Below, piece after piece: positions 1-11,689 of a stretch of 64,000 nt of DNA. Origin of the DNA: Pomphorhynchus laevis (taxonomy: Eukaryota > Acanthocephala > Palaeacanthocephala > Echinorhynchida > Pomphorhynchidae). The stretch covers positions 124,001 to 188,000 of the forward strand of contig WNNJ02000273.1 in NCBI GenBank assembly GCA_012934845.2, in the 5' to 3' direction. How positions within the stretch are numbered: the first letter of the stretch is position 1; each line of letters begins with the position of its first letter. Position numbers and translations under genes: made by a program. The notes under the pieces are model-generated. The model worked only from the letters and a program-made list of their open reading frames with translations. It had not been told where the DNA came from and searched no databases.

Positions 1-15
1 TCCGTATTAGGCCCT

Positions 16-926
16 ATGCTTTTCTCTCTTCTTCTCGGTGACTTGTCTTCAATTTCTCATAAATTTAACTTCCATGTTATGCAATATGCTGATGACATTC
101 TCATCTATGCTCATGCACCTGTTTATCGTATTCACGATCTTAGTGTTTCCGCTTCGGACTGTCTTGTCTCAATTTCCAATCATCTTTCTCCCTTCGCATT
201 TCTTTAAATCCTGATAAATCTAAAATTATGTGGATCCTACCTCGAAGCTTCGGCGTAGAACCTCCTTCCGTATCTATAAATTCTACAATTCTTCCTATCG
301 TTGATAATCTCGTTTTCCTAGGCTTTCATTTCGACAACCGACTTTCACTTAAACCTTTCGTTAGTGATAAAGTACGCTTATCTACCTTGATACTCCGCAA
401 TCTCCGTCAAGTTTGTAGATTGATCCATTTCCCTTGTATGACTCTCATATCTTCTCTTCTTTTCTTAAGACTTGATTACTGTCTTAGTCTATTTTCCAAC
501 TCACCTAAATCCACTCTTCTTCCTTTACAACGCATCATCAACGCTGCCGTCCGAGTTCTCCTCCGTCTTCGTCGTTTTGATCATACATCCCACTATCTTG
601 TTTCTCTTGATTGGCCTACCATTTATTGTCGTGTTCAAATTCGTCTTCTTATCATTGCTCTTCGCCTTATAACTTCTCATAACCCTTCATTTCTCAACCT
701 TCCTTTTCTCGACAATTCTCGTACTGTGTATTGTGCTCTGCGTTCCCGTAATTCCCTTCTTATTACATGTCCCAATCTACTCTACCTCTTTTGGCTTCCG
801 CTCCTTCGTTATGGCTGCTCCTCTCTTGTGGAATCAACTGCCTATTCAGATCCGCAAATCAACATATATGCCGTACTTCAAACGCCAAATCCAATTTTAT
901 TTCAACAATTAACTAATTACCTGTGA
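16..926 (+). pseudogene. LINE-A ORF2 fragment: reverse transcriptase palm to C-terminus, frameshifted
   Basis: The first frame (16-207) carries FSLLLGDLSS and QYADDILIYA of the RT palm. The second (228-926) carries MWILPRSFG, the thumb motif LVFLGFHFDNRL and the long CR1-like C-terminal region. The protein would copy LINE RNA by target-primed reverse transcription. The fingers and endonuclease lie beyond the window edge, and the frame break makes this copy non-autonomous. Confidence 0.85.
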
Positions 927-965
927 CCTTTGATGTTCTTTTTTTGTTTGTTAGTCGTCATGTAA

Positions 966-982
966 GCGTGCATTTTGCACGC
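966..982 (+). other. LINE-A 3' UTR stem-loop
   Basis: GCGTGCA-TTT-TGCACGC forms a perfect 7-bp stem, followed by the invariant ATTTGCCACG. The same hairpin position is kept in all LINE-A and LINE-B 3' ends here, sometimes with a paired change, so it is probably the RNA signal bound by the RT. Confidence 0.7.
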
Positions 983-1039
983 ATTTGCCACGTTAAATAA
1001 ATTATTGTATTTTATTTCCTTAAAGTAAGCGCTTTACTC

Positions 1040-1500
1040 TTCCAGTATCTATACTTTGGATCTTGCCTATCCGACTATTTTCTTGTTATCTTCTCTCTTC
1101 CTAATCTACAAACTTATTTCTCTGCTGTACTTATTATCAGTCGACAGTGGAAACGTCTCGATATCCCTCTATTCAGTTATCTACAAATTATCTCTCCTGA
1201 TATGCCATCGGCTTTCACTCTCCAACGTCCGGACTATCTGTCTAATCTCTTTGATTCTAAACTCTCTTCTATACTCCACAATATTCTTGCTTTTTAAATT
1301 GTCCCGACATCACTTAACGCGTTACTATTTGCTCCCTCCCTTTACCTTTCATATCCGTAACTTCAACTCGTACACCTACCTAAAACTCTTTTCATATGAT
1401 TCTTCACAACTTTCTTCTCTAATCGTAAGATCCAACTATACTGGCCTCCTTGATATTCCAAGATACTTTACAACTTTGGACTTTGTTCATACAATGTAAG
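1040..1500 (+). mobile_element. Decayed LINE-A-like relic (endonuclease-RT linker)
   Basis: Scattered matches to the linker of LINE-A are recognisable, for example TCTCGATATCCCT near 1157 and TTTGATTCTAAACT near 1250, in the same order as in A8 and A2. The open frame 1056-1499 (147 codons) looks like a chance product of pyrimidine-rich decayed LINE sequence and matches no protein I know. The stretch 1500-1760 shows nothing I can name. Confidence 0.4.
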
Positions 1501-1764
1501 TATTCCACGGGCATATAATTCTATCCCTTAAATCATCCGACCTTCTCACTCTCTTCGTATCTTTAATAAACTAATACAGTATAATCTTATCTCAATTGAT
1601 CACCCTGATTATACTCCAAATTAATTATATAATTCCTTGTGTATTTGTGTATCCTTTTTTAGCAAAGTCTCATAATGCAAAATTTGTTCTGTATTTGAAC
1701 AAATTTCCAGTTTTTTATCTGTCGAACTTGTAGTGGACTCGCAAAATGATTATTTTACCTTCAA

Positions 1765-2150
1765 ATCAGATCAGATAACTGAATCTACGTATTTTATCCT
1801 TAGAGAAAATAAATAATTATATCAACGAGATATATTAATATTTAAAATTGCCTAAAATTATTTAAATGTATAAAAAATATTGCTTTCACATAAAAATAGT
1901 CGTATCAAGAATACAGTGTTAGTATTTCTGAAAGAGGTTATGTTACCGAGAAAACAAAGTCCACATAATTGCGTTATTATTGGTAGATACAGCAAAGTCA
2001 TGATTAAACTGGTTGTTTTGTTACAACAAAAAAGATTGAAAATTAAAAGATTGAAAATTAGCAGAAAATAGTCGTATCAAGTCGTATTTTTCAATCTTTT
2101 AGTATTTCTGACAGAGGTTATATTACCGGGGAAAACAAGTTCACAGGATA
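1765..2150. repeat. Naiad terminus piece plus an internal imperfect direct repeat
   Basis: Near 1770-1795 lies an inverted, mutated copy of the Naiad terminal sequence (motif TCTACGTATTT). About 75 bases at 1898-1972 recur imperfectly at 2067-2145, sharing AATAGTCGTATCAAG, TTAGTATTTCTGA and GAGGTTAT. The 63-codon frame at 1880-2071 spans this repeat and is not a credible gene. Confidence 0.45.
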
Positions 2151-2164
2151 AACAAAGTTCACGT

Positions 2165-2375
2165 GATTAAAGGATACCCTATATAATAACAACTATTTAT
2201 AAAGCTATAAATAACTTTGCCTTAACATGCAGAAATATTTATTATGACATACTGATGAAAGAAGTTAATTATAATGATTTAAATATAAACACAACATATG
2301 AATGTAGTGATTTAAGTTTAGAAACAATTATCACAAGTCACTGTTCTATAATGGATAAAAACTGATGAAAGAGGT
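2165..2375 (+). mobile_element. Naiad-type Penelope-like fragment
   Basis: About 200 bases match the N-terminal side of the RT frame of Naiad copy N2 (48350-48545), including TATATAATAACAACTATT and the stretch encoding ETIITSHCSIMDK. It is a short, decayed piece in opposite orientation to the adjoining N1 copy. Such inverted pieces are usual around Penelope-like elements. Confidence 0.7.
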
Positions 2376-2384
2376 TTATTACAA

Positions 2385-4085
2385 CATATGAATTAAATCA
2401 GCTAACTGAGTCTACGTATTTAATATAATTATAAAATAAACAAAACATAATAATGCTAAATCAAAATTTAATAATTAAATAATAAAATTAATAATTGCTT
2501 TTAGATTTTCTATAATTTAAATCAAGTTGAAATTAAAATTTTAATTTTAAATAAAAGTCATTCTTAAATAAAAAATAAAAAATTGTTTTCAGATTTTTTA
2601 TTTAAATCAAGTTAAAAAATAAAAATAAAAATAAAAAATAAAAAATAAAATTTAAAATAAACGTCATTTTTATGAATTGACTAATACCAATATTGACTAA
2701 AGCCAATATCATTACATATTGTTGCAATTCCTTAAATTTCATTATTTTATGTATTATAATTTTATATTATATGGTATGCATGAATGCTCATGCAAAAATA
2801 TGTTTCTTGTAAATTTAAATATGTCATCTTTACGATATAAATTAATAGTAGTTTTAGTTAATGTTAATTTAATGTTCATATCTAGATATACACCTTCTTT
2901 ATCATTAATATTGGTTTTGTTAAGAATAAGGCTTTCTGGATAAATGTGCTCACTAATTGAATAAAAATTATTAGAATTAAATACACATATATCATCAATG
3001 TATCGAAACATATATTTCATATATTTATATTGTTTAGATTTAGTTTTTACACAGTTATGAACAAATTCATATTCTATAAAGCTTAAAAACAAGTCAGCTA
3101 TAATTGGGCTACTATTACCACCCATTGGAACACCTTTTACTTGTCTAAATATAGATGTCCCTACTTTTAAATAATTTTGATTTATCAAAATATTTAAGGA
3201 TTCTATTAATTCAATTTTATCCATATATTTATATTTATTTGATGGTTTAATTTTTGTTAGATAGGCGTTATAATTATTATAACATATATATGTATATCTT
3301 TTTCCGAATATAAGGTTAATTAATTTTACTAACGCTTCTTTAATATCTACTAAATCTAGATTTGTATAAAGCGTACTAAAATCGTATGTATTTATATTTT
3401 GAAAATTTATTCCTTTTGTCTGTTCTAAAAATTCTTTTGTAGAATTAATACTGAAATAGTGTTTTATACCAGTATTAATTTCGATTACCTTGCAATATTT
3501 TTTAAAATGTGCTTTAATTACTTTAAGTATTTTATTCATATAGACAGAAAGTGGTTTTAATGTACATTTAAACGCACTACATATGAACCTAGGTTTTATT
3601 GGATTTTTATGTAATTTTGGATTCCAATATAATATAGGTATAGTTTTATTATCTAATTCAACCTTTATACCCTTTTTATCCATTATAGAACAGTGACTTG
3701 TAATAATTGTTTCAAAACTCAACTCACTACGTTCATATGTTGGATTTACATTTTAATCATTAGAATTAACCTCTTTCATTAGTATATCATAATAAAGCTT
3801 TTTGCATATGAAGACAAAGTTATTACTAGCTTTATCAATAGTTGTTATTATATAGTTATCCTTTAATTTAGTAAGTTCTTTATACATATCTTTATTAATT
3901 TTATCTTTCCTTTTATAATTGTTTGTTATTTTCATTTTATTTTTAATTTTATCAAATATATAATCTTTCCAAATTTTTATCTTAGATATATTCGAGCTTT
4001 CACTATTAATCAGCTTACTAAAGTAATCATTTAAGTTATTATATAACGAACTGTAAAAGTTATTATATAACGAACGTAGTAATTT
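2385..4085 (-). mobile_element. Naiad-type Penelope-like element, copy N1 (inverted, internally deleted)
   Basis: Read on the minus strand, this is the RT half of a Naiad element. The body (2754-3960) is almost base-for-base the same as N2 (48290-49450). Downstream of the RT palm it jumps directly to the 3' terminal region, losing about 330 bp that N2 keeps (about 49520-49850). The upstream end stops near 4085 inside the region matching 44265-44380 of N2, with a short local duplication of TTATATAACGAAC. N1 has no insert at the point where N2 carries the REL/USP LINE, so it gives the empty-site sequence. Confidence 0.85.
2754..3935 (-). pseudogene. Naiad reverse transcriptase, copy N1
   Basis: The frame encodes LYWNPKLHKNP, DFSTLYTNLD, GVPMGGNSSP and the catalytic YIDD in FRYIDDICVF, the Penelope/telomerase-related RT signature. 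It is one residue short of identity with N2 over about 320 residues, then ends early because of the downstream internal deletion. It is interrupted once near its upstream end. Naiad RTs copy the element RNA in the nucleus; this copy looks non-functional. Confidence 0.85.
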
Positions 4086-4734
4086 AAATTAAGAAACAGT
4101 TAATTTAATAACGGATAAGAAGGAAAAGATCAAATCAGAAAATCAGATCAGCAAATTAAATCTATGTATAAATAAAATTTATATTTTATTTTTTATCTAT
4201 AAATAAAAAAATAATTATAAATAATTATAAATAATAAATAATTATTTAATTATTTATTTAATTATAAATAATTATTTATTTACAATTTATATTTATATCA
4301 AGTCAAACGTTAATATTTATTTTAACTGTTCACATGTGTATTTTAATAACGAGCTTAAATGATAGCTATGTTTAGACGCGCTAGTGTCTTCTAATCCTTA
4401 AATATTGCAGAAATATAATCAACACATCGACCATAATATGCTGGATTCATAGTTAAGTCGTTTCAATTTTAGAATGTATTCTCAACGTAATTGGTATAAA
4501 TTATAGTGAACGATGACCTGGTGCTAACCCATGCACACACCTTCAATTTAAAGAACGTTTAGTAATAAAAACGACCAGCTAAAATTTAAAGTTGAAAATA
4601 CTAAAAAATGTGAAATACTAAATTTCACATTTAAAATTTAAAGTAAAAGTCAATTTTTATTTTTTATCAGGAAATAATAAAAAATAACTTTAGCTCTGTT
4701 GTCATCTTGATTGTCTGACGTATCCGATACGTAC
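4086..4734. other. AT-rich intergenic stretch, no gene seen
   Basis: Long runs of AATTATTTA-type low-complexity sequence fill 4180-4310. A weak Naiad-terminus match (TCAGCAAATTAAATCTATGT) lies near 4147. Around 4600-4640 AAATGTGAAATA and TATTTCACATTT-like sequence form a small inverted repeat. No coding region is supported. Confidence 0.5.
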
Positions 4735-6420
4735 ACGCTTTAAAAAAAGATTGATTTTAACGTGGCAAATGCGTGCCACCGCACGCTTACATGAGCACAA
4801 CAAAACAAAGATGTAAATCATGTGTCGAGAAGGTGTGAACGGATGAGGTGTTTGAATGTCATAAAGGAAGGGGCGCGGAGGACGTCGAGAGGAAGTTGAT
4901 TCCAGGCGAGGGAAAGGAAGCGATGAAAGAAGAGACATACAAGAACGGAAGTCGATAAGGGAGCGGATACGGCGGATGTCACGGAGAAATAAGTTAGACT
5001 AGCGAACCTTGTCACGGACGAAGGGTTTAAGGAAAAAAGTGATCATTGAAATGGAAGCCTAAGAAAGTGAGCTTGTGTACTATGGGGATGATCGATGAGG
5101 CAAAAGACACAGTGGTAGAAGATATGCTTGGTTTACGGGAAAGGATCCACATTATTTTGGACTTGTCGGGGTTTAGAACGAGATGGAAATCGGAGAGACG
5201 TTTGTAGGTAAAAGAAAGACAGTTCGAGGCAAAAACTCCGATATCGTGTATTCGATGTGCAGGTGCATGAGCATAGATGAGGATGTCATCGGCGTATTAC
5301 ATGACGTTTAAGGAGTAAGGTTTGATAAACGGAGAGAGATCGTCAAGCAGAAGAGAGAAAAGCAGGGGACCTAGGACTGAACTTTGTGAAACCCCTCAAA
5401 AAAATAGAGATGGGAGGGGATTATGACCAATTAGAATAGACACGAAATGAACGGTCGGATAGATATGAGGCAAACCATGCTACATAGTAGGAAAAAAAGC
5501 CGTAATCATAACGAATGCGAGAAAGGAGGACGGAGTGGTCAACAATGTCGAAGGCAGAGGAGAGATCGATGGAGAAGAGTGCACTATATAGAGCCTTGTC
5601 TCAAGAAATGAGTAAGTCGTTGTAAACTTTAATGTAAGCGATTTCTGTGAAGTGATTAGAGCGGAAAGCGTATTGGAAAGGACGGTACAGATTGGATGAG
5701 GAGAGATAAGCATTGATATGTATTAAGATGAGGCGTTCTAAGAGCTTAGAAAGAGTGGGCAGTAGTGAAATGGGGCGATAGCTAGAAGGAAGGGAGTGGT
5801 CGAGCGATTGTTTCTTCAGGAGGGGACGAAAGATTGCGGATTTCCAGTGTGAAGGGAAGATAGACTGTGGATGGACGAGTTAAACAAGGTTGTGAGAAAA
5901 GGGGATATCGATGAGCATATGGATTTAAGTATGTAAGTAGGCAGGGATTGACAAGTGAGGTTTTGCTGGGCGAGGACATGAGAACATATGAGACTTCGAT
6001 AGGTAAGACAGGGAGAAGATGAAAGAGTTCTAAGAGGATGAGTATGCGCGAGGCGGAGTAGTATAGAATGGAGACCCGAGTGTGAGAGATCAACGTGGAT
6101 ACATTGGTCTGCAAAATTCGATGACGCTCTATACTTTGGTCTGGAGCGTCATCGAATTTTTGGGCGGGTGTGGACAACTTGAAAATTTCCGTCGATGTTT
6201 CGGAAGGAGAGAGATGTTTCGCCGTTTTCCTCGCGACGGCGTTTTTCGATGCGAGCAGATGAGAGTTAAACGATTTCGGAGGGGGTACGATCGGAAAAAA
6301 GGCGAGTGACTGAAGAGGGCATGAGTTTTTAATCGTTGAGTTTGAATTACACTGGGTACCAGCGTGCTGGCCCGCACAAAATTGGATTGTTCCGCAAATT
6401 TTTTGTAAATAGGGTTGGAC
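4735..6420 (-). mobile_element. LINE-B copy B1, internally deleted
   Basis: On the minus strand the 3' end carries the family stem-loop (4771-4786), then decayed ORF2 with many breaks, then a jump: sequence matching the end of ORF1 (about 6145-6420, PHPPKNSM) is joined directly to the ORF2 linker, so the endonuclease is missing. A perfect 17-bp inverted repeat (6113-6129 and 6144-6160) sits on the joint. LINE-B is a sister family of LINE-A. Confidence 0.8.
6113..6160. repeat. Perfect 17-bp inverted repeat at the B1 deletion joint
   Basis: Arms 6113-6129 and 6144-6160 are exact reverse complements (core ATTCGATGACGCTC) around a 14-base spacer. The spacer CAGACCAAAGTAT and the adjoining CAGACCAATGTAT are also near-copies. 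This looks like a strand that folded back during reverse transcription. Confidence 0.8.
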
Positions 6421-7027
6421 AATTCACCAATTCCAATAGTCTGACGCTAGGGTTTTTCCTCAAAAACCCTAGCGTTTGACAAATGTATTTTGTATGAACA
6501 TATCGACTAAGACAAGATTGAAAAGTATAAGGAGTTTCGTTTATTTACTTTATCTGGACACACGCTTAATACACTGTGGGAGCAGTTTGATATGCATATA
6601 GAAAAATAGATTCACTGGAATGCAGAGATAATGAAATAGGCTGGGAACGGTCAAGAGAAAGACTATTTGAGAAGTGGTTAATGATGACCATTATCACACA
6701 TTAAATGACACATCGCCTTGAAATTATAAAGTATAAAAATTTAGAATGGAAAGAGTAACAAAGGTTGATTACGCTTTTTAGATATGAACATGAAATTAAC
6801 ATCAATTATAACTATTATTAAATTATATAGTCAAGGAATAGGGGCCGAAATCTAGTAAGATAGCAATTCTTCTTAAACAGTTTGGAAACCATACACTTGA
6901 TTTGGGATATATCACCATCCAAACGATTTTGAGATCCGGTTTTGTTTGACTCCGGCACTCCCCAACTTCATTGTGATGTATCAGTGATCTTCTATCAAGA
7001 TAAAGTTTGAGAAATAATATACATACA
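6421..7027. other. Unassigned intergenic stretch
   Basis: No protein or RNA gene is recognisable. A strong hairpin lies at about 6450-6480: CGCTAGGGTTTTT and AAAAACCCTAGCG form a 13-bp perfect stem with a 4-base loop. At about 6840-6880 a piece containing AGGGGCCGAAA resembles the 3' region of Naiad N2 (49774-49800). Confidence 0.45.
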
Positions 7028-7091
7028 TTCCAGATCAATCCAATCCCAGATCAATCCAGTTCCAGATCAATCCATTTCCAGATCAATCCAG
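7028..7091 (+). repeat. 16-bp tandem repeat, four units, at the 5' end of LINE-B B2
   Basis: Units start at 7028, 7044, 7060 and 7076 and read TTCCAGATCAATCCAG with one or two changes each. They precede the ORF1 region of B2. LINE-A copy A8 has a comparable array sharing the TTCCAGAT start, so these may be promoter monomers of the elements. Confidence 0.8.
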
Positions 7092-7164
7092 CAAATTTAA
7101 CAGTTTAAACACACAAGGACGTTGATAGAAAGACGTAAGAAGACAGCTACGACCGACAACAACT

Positions 7165-8140
7165 GTGCTCAACTACAAGTATAGTGTACGACACACGACT
7201 GCAGCGTCTGGACAACAATCGCATGCGACAACAGTAAGTCTAAAGAATACTTCCTATGTAGCTTTTGTGCCACCAAACTCATACACGACTTCTCTCATAA
7301 GAACATATCAACCCCCAACGTGTCCACTCAAACTACCCCAGTCGTTTATGATGTCCTTTGTCAGCCCACTGATCCTGTCACCATATGCACTTCTAATCCC
7401 ATGTCTTCACTTCCCGACACCCCCGTATCTTCCCTTCTCTCTAGTTTCTCAAAAACCTACATCCCTCAATCAAAATCACCTCAACCAACCTAAACAATCC
7501 TTCCACTCATAACCTTTCCTCACATCGCTCACAACCCTCTATATTATCCAAATCATCTTTGTCTTCCGCTGTCAAACCTACTCCCTTCATATCCTCAACT
7601 TTCAGGTCTCCTATCGTGATCTCACCAACTCACGTTACTCATCCTCATTTACGGAAACGCTTTCCTTCTCGCAATCGTTGCGTCATCGTCACTAATATCA
7701 CTCATTCTACCTCTATATCCACAAGCACGTCTCGACCACGATGCTTCCGCATTCAGATCCATCCTCTCGTCTCTTGTTCCTGCGGATAAAACATCCTTTT
7801 TAAACAACTTCTATCCTGTCACATTCATCCGCATAAACAAATATTTCAATCTAATCCTTCCCAGCCCCCTCTCCTAAAAGTTGTTTTCAAGCATTGCTCT
7901 CACGCGTCCTCTGTCATCTCCCCACGATTCAAACGCATGTGCATCTCATGTCCCTCGCATTTTCCCCAATTGCACTCCCTCCGAAATCGCTCAACTCTCA
8001 TCTGTTCGCACGGAAAACGGCGAAACATCTCTCTCTCCTTCGGAAACATTGACGGAAATTTTCAAGTTGTCCACACCTGCCCAAAAATTCGATGGCGCTC
8101 CATCTCCCCTATGTGTCTTCTCCACTAGCCCCTATCACCA
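7165..8140 (+). pseudogene. LINE-B ORF1 (RNA-binding-like protein), broken
   Basis: Pieces at 7165-7512, 7559-7789 and 7937-8128 together correspond to LINE-A ORF1: a Pro/Ser/Thr-rich start, then KRFPSRNRCVIVTN, which matches the first strand of the RRM-like domain in A8, and a close ending with CPKIRWR. ORF1 proteins of this LINE group bind the element RNA. The frame is interrupted several times. Confidence 0.7.
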
Positions 8141-10992
8141 CCACACACGGTTTCCGCCTCGGCCTCCTCAACACTAGATCTATTCTCAATAAATTCGATC
8201 TCATCCTCAACCTATTCACCAAGCAATCCACTGATCTCTTCTGCCTTACTGAATCCTAGCACTCCGATTCTGACGATCGCTTCCTCCGCCGTTTGCTCGC
8301 TGCTGGTTGCTCACTTGTCGAATCCGCTCGCCCCCTTAGCTCATTCACTTCTAAATTCTCTAATCATAGCTCCATCGTCGTATTCGTCCGTCACCCCGCG
8401 TCTCTTCGCAAAATAACGTCCCCTTTCAGTCCTTGCTCTTTTGAACTGCTCACTTGTCGTTCTTCTAACCCGATCACTCTATATCTCGCCATTGTATACC
8501 GTCCTGGTTCATCTACTCCTACCTCCTTATTTTTTTACCGAACTCGCTGACCTTATGTCCCACTGTTCGTTGTCCTCAATCCCTTTAATCGTTCTTGGCG
8601 ATTTCAACAACCGCCTCGACCGCTGCTCTTCCAAGAAGTCTATCAAGTTCATCAACATTCTATGCAACTATAACTAAAAACCCATATCCACTGCCTTCAC
8701 ACATATCCTTGGTGGGGCGCTCGACATCATCGCTGTCCCTAATCATTTTGCTGCCTACACGTCACTGTCCATTTTCGATCCTAGTCTATCCGATCACTTT
8801 CTCTTCACCATTGATCTCACTCACAACCACACTCTCATCACACACCTACAATTCTACGTCGCCCTTGGAGAAATGTTGACCTCCCCCTTCTCCGCTCTGC
8901 CTTACTCAAATCGCTTATATTCTATCCCACAATAACATCCATTATTCCTCTCCTAACGATCTCGCCTTTCTTTTTGACTCTGAACTTACATCTATTCTCG
9001 ATCTTCTCTTTCCCTTCAAGCCTCACCCACACCGTCGCTTGCACAGGGCCCCATGGTTTGACATCCAATGCCTACTCTCAAAGCGTCGACTCCGTCATTC
9101 TTTTCGAGTCTATCACCGCTCTCTCGGACGTGATTTCCGCTTGATCACTCTGTCTTTCCGTAATTCCTATTTTACTCTTCGCCCGTCTTATCACAACCTA
9201 CTACGTACTAAATGCAACTCCTTCTGGCAGCATAAAATCATCACTTCATTCAACCATAAGATTATCTGGCATACTTTTAACTCAATCGTTGCTCGCTCCT
9301 CTTCGCCTTGCAACATCAATCCCTATTAATATCCGTCATTTGTCCAGACCAAAGTATCCACGTTGCTCTCACACCCCGGTCTCCATCCTATCCCACTCTG
9401 CCCCGCCTAGCCTCATCCTCCTGGAACTCATTCATCTTTACCCTGTATCACCTACCGAAGTCTCATATGTCCTAATATCCTTGCCAAGCAAAACTTTACC
9501 TGCCGATTCCCTGCCTACTCACATACTTAAATCCATTGATCATCGATATCCGCTTTTCTTACAATCTTGTTTAACTCGTCCATCCGCAGTCATATCTCCC
9601 TTCAAACTGAAAATCCGCAATTGTTCGTTAACTCCTTAAGAAACAATTGCTCGACCCCTCCCTTCTTTTTAGCTATCGCCCCATTTCACTACTCCCTACT
9701 CTTTCTAAGTTCCTAGAACGCCTCATCATAATAAAGATAAACGCTTATCTCTCCTCCTACAATCTGTACCCTCCTTTCCAATACGCTTTCCGCTCTAATC
9801 ACTCCACAGAAATCGCTTGCATAAAGTTTATAACGACTTACTCATTTCTTGAGACAAGGCTCTATATAGTGTACTCTTCTCCATCGAATCTCTCCTCTGT
9901 CTTCGACATTGTCGACCACTCCGTCCTCCTTTCTCGCCTTCGTTATGATTACGGATTTTCTTCCACCTATGAAATATGGTTTGGCGCGTATCTATCCGAC
10001 CGTTCCTTTCGCGTCTGTTCTAATTCATAATCCTTCCCTTCCATCCCTATTTTTTGCGTGGTCCCACAAGGTTCAGTCCTAGGTACTCTTGTTTTCTCTC
10101 TTCTGCTTGGCGATCTCTCTCCATTTATCAAACCTTACTCCTTTAACGTCATGCAATACGCCGATGGCATCCTCATCTATGATCATGCACCAGCACATCG
10201 CATACACGATAGCGGCATTTCTGCCTCCAACTGTGTTTATATCTACAAACGTCTCTTCAATCTCCATCTCGTTCTAAACTCCGACAAGTCCAAAATAATG
10301 TGGATTCTCCCCCGTAAATTAAACATATCTCCTACAACTGTGTCTTTTGCCTCATCGATCATCCTCATAGTACACAATCTCACTTTCTTAGGCTTTCATT
10401 TCGATTATCACCTTTTCATTAAACCCTTTCATCTGGGACAAAGTTTGCTCGTATTACTTAATTCTCCGTGACATCCGACGTATCCGACACCCTTATCGAC
10501 TTCCGTTCTTGTATGTCTCTTCTTTCATCGCTTATTTTCCCTAAAATCGATTACTGCCTTAGCCTTTTCGCCAATTCTCCAAAATCCATCATCATCTTAC
10601 CCCTACAACGAATAATCAACACCGCCGTTCGAGTGCCCTTTTGTCTCCGTCGCTTCGACCACACATCCACATATTTTGCCTAACTCTCCTGACCCACCAT
10701 CTACATCCGCATCAAACTCCGCCTTATTCTCGTTACCTTTCGTCTCATCGCTGTCGGCTCCCCATCGTTCATCAACCTTCCTTTCTTAGACGATACTCGC
10801 CCCACCTCGCTATCGCTTCGTTCCTGTCATACCCTCTTACTCCACGTTCCTAATTACTCCAACAACTACGGTCTCCGATCCTTCCTCGTCGCCGCCTCAC
10901 TCGCCTGGAATCAACTCCCTCTCGACGTCCGCCGCGCCCCCTCCTTTATCACATTCAAACACCTCCTCCGTTCACACCTTCTCGACACCTGA
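8090..10992 (+). pseudogene. LINE-B ORF2 (APE endonuclease and reverse transcriptase), broken
   Basis: Endonuclease motifs in order are LNTRSIL, CLTES, CSLVESAR, VYRPGS, LGDFNN and HILGGALDIIAV. RT motifs follow: SFDIVDHSVLL-like near 9905 and GSVLGTLVFSLLLGDLS. The palm reads QYADGILIYD, so the second catalytic Asp of YADD is Gly (10161-10172), which alone would kill the RT. Several frameshifts and stops confirm decay. Confidence 0.8.
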
Positions 10993-11023
10993 TTCACAGT
11001 CTTGTTTTGTTGTGGTCATGTAA

Positions 11024-11039
11024 GCGTGCGCTGGCACGC
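11024..11039 (+). other. LINE-B 3' UTR stem-loop
   Basis: GCGTGC-GCTG-GCACGC forms a 6-bp stem followed by ATTTGCCACG, the LINE-B version of the hairpin shared with LINE-A. The tail after it reads AAAATCTTTTT, unlike the TTATTGTATT tail of LINE-A. Confidence 0.7.
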
Positions 11040-11109
11040 ATTTGCCACGTTATAAAAATCTTTTTAAACCACCGATTTGCTCCCTTGGAAGTCGACATAT
11101 AATAATCTT

Positions 11110-11660
11110 TATAAATAATTTAATATCCGTGGATTATTTAATTATTTAATTATTTAATTCCCAATTTCTTATATATAATTCACTAAGAAGGATTTCCCAT
11201 TACGAGACCATCGTTTTGTTCATATACCTCTTCATTAAATTTAAAAATTGTTTTTTTTTGTACATAAATAAGCAATTCGGCCTACTTTTCAAAACAAAGT
11301 TTAAAGGAGTTATCCGAATTTTCCTCTGATAGTTTTGCAGCTAGCATATTAGCTTTATTTGTCAACACATTAGTGAGCATCAAAACGATGCCAAAAGCTA
11401 ATCATCGTGTTACCCTTTGCATTATAGTTACGGATCATTTTAGAGAAATGAATTCTATCCTTAACATGGGAAAATGAGATATTTCTAATAATGAGTAAAT
11501 TTTTATATAATTTAATAATTTAATATACGTGGATTATTTAATTATTTGATTATTTAATTATTTAATTCCCAATTTCTTATATATAATTCACTAAGAAGGA
11601 TTTCCCATTACGAGACCATCGTTTTGTTCATATACCTCTTCATTAAATTTAAAATGGTAT
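11110..11660. repeat. Pair of about 135-bp direct repeats around 270 bp of unknown sequence
   Basis: The stretch 11118-11248 recurs at 11518-11655 with few changes. Both contain CACTAAGAAGGATTTCCC and GAGACCATCGTTTTGTTC. The interior has no open frame of note. It could be a partial tandem duplication or the ends of a small non-coding element. Confidence 0.7.
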
Positions 11661-11689
11661 ATGAATATTATTATAGAACACAACGGAGG

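Larger units (their letters stand above)
1..1016 (+). mobile_element. LINE-A copy A1, 3' part of a CR1/L2-like LINE
   Basis: This is the 3' third of a non-LTR retrotransposon that enters from the left edge. The reverse transcriptase palm motif YADD is read at 85-96 and the C-terminal domain runs to a stop at 924-926. Compared with copy A6 (54243-56298), one base is missing near 190-205, so the protein is read in two frames (16-207 and 228-926). The 3' UTR holds a stem-loop (966-982), the conserved ATTTGCCACG and an AT-rich tail. Assignment to the CR1/L2 group is inferred from the motifs AFDIVDH and VPQGSVLGP in sister copies. Confidence 0.9.
7028..11066 (+). mobile_element. LINE-B copy B2, full span but decayed
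   Basis: The copy spans 5' tandem repeats, a proline/serine-rich ORF1, an endonuclease, an RT and a 3' UTR with stem-loop 11024-11039. Order and motifs match LINE-A. The reading frame changes more than ten times and an in-frame stop lies in the endonuclease, so this is an old copy. Confidence 0.88.

Noticed and set aside
1056-1499. 147-codon leucine-rich frame as a membrane protein
   Set aside because: It follows the order of LINE-A linker sequence and its hydrophobicity comes from pyrimidine-rich decay.
11110-11660. Direct repeats as LTRs of a small retroelement
   Set aside because: No TG...CA ends, primer-binding site or polypurine tract could be seen and the interior is non-coding.
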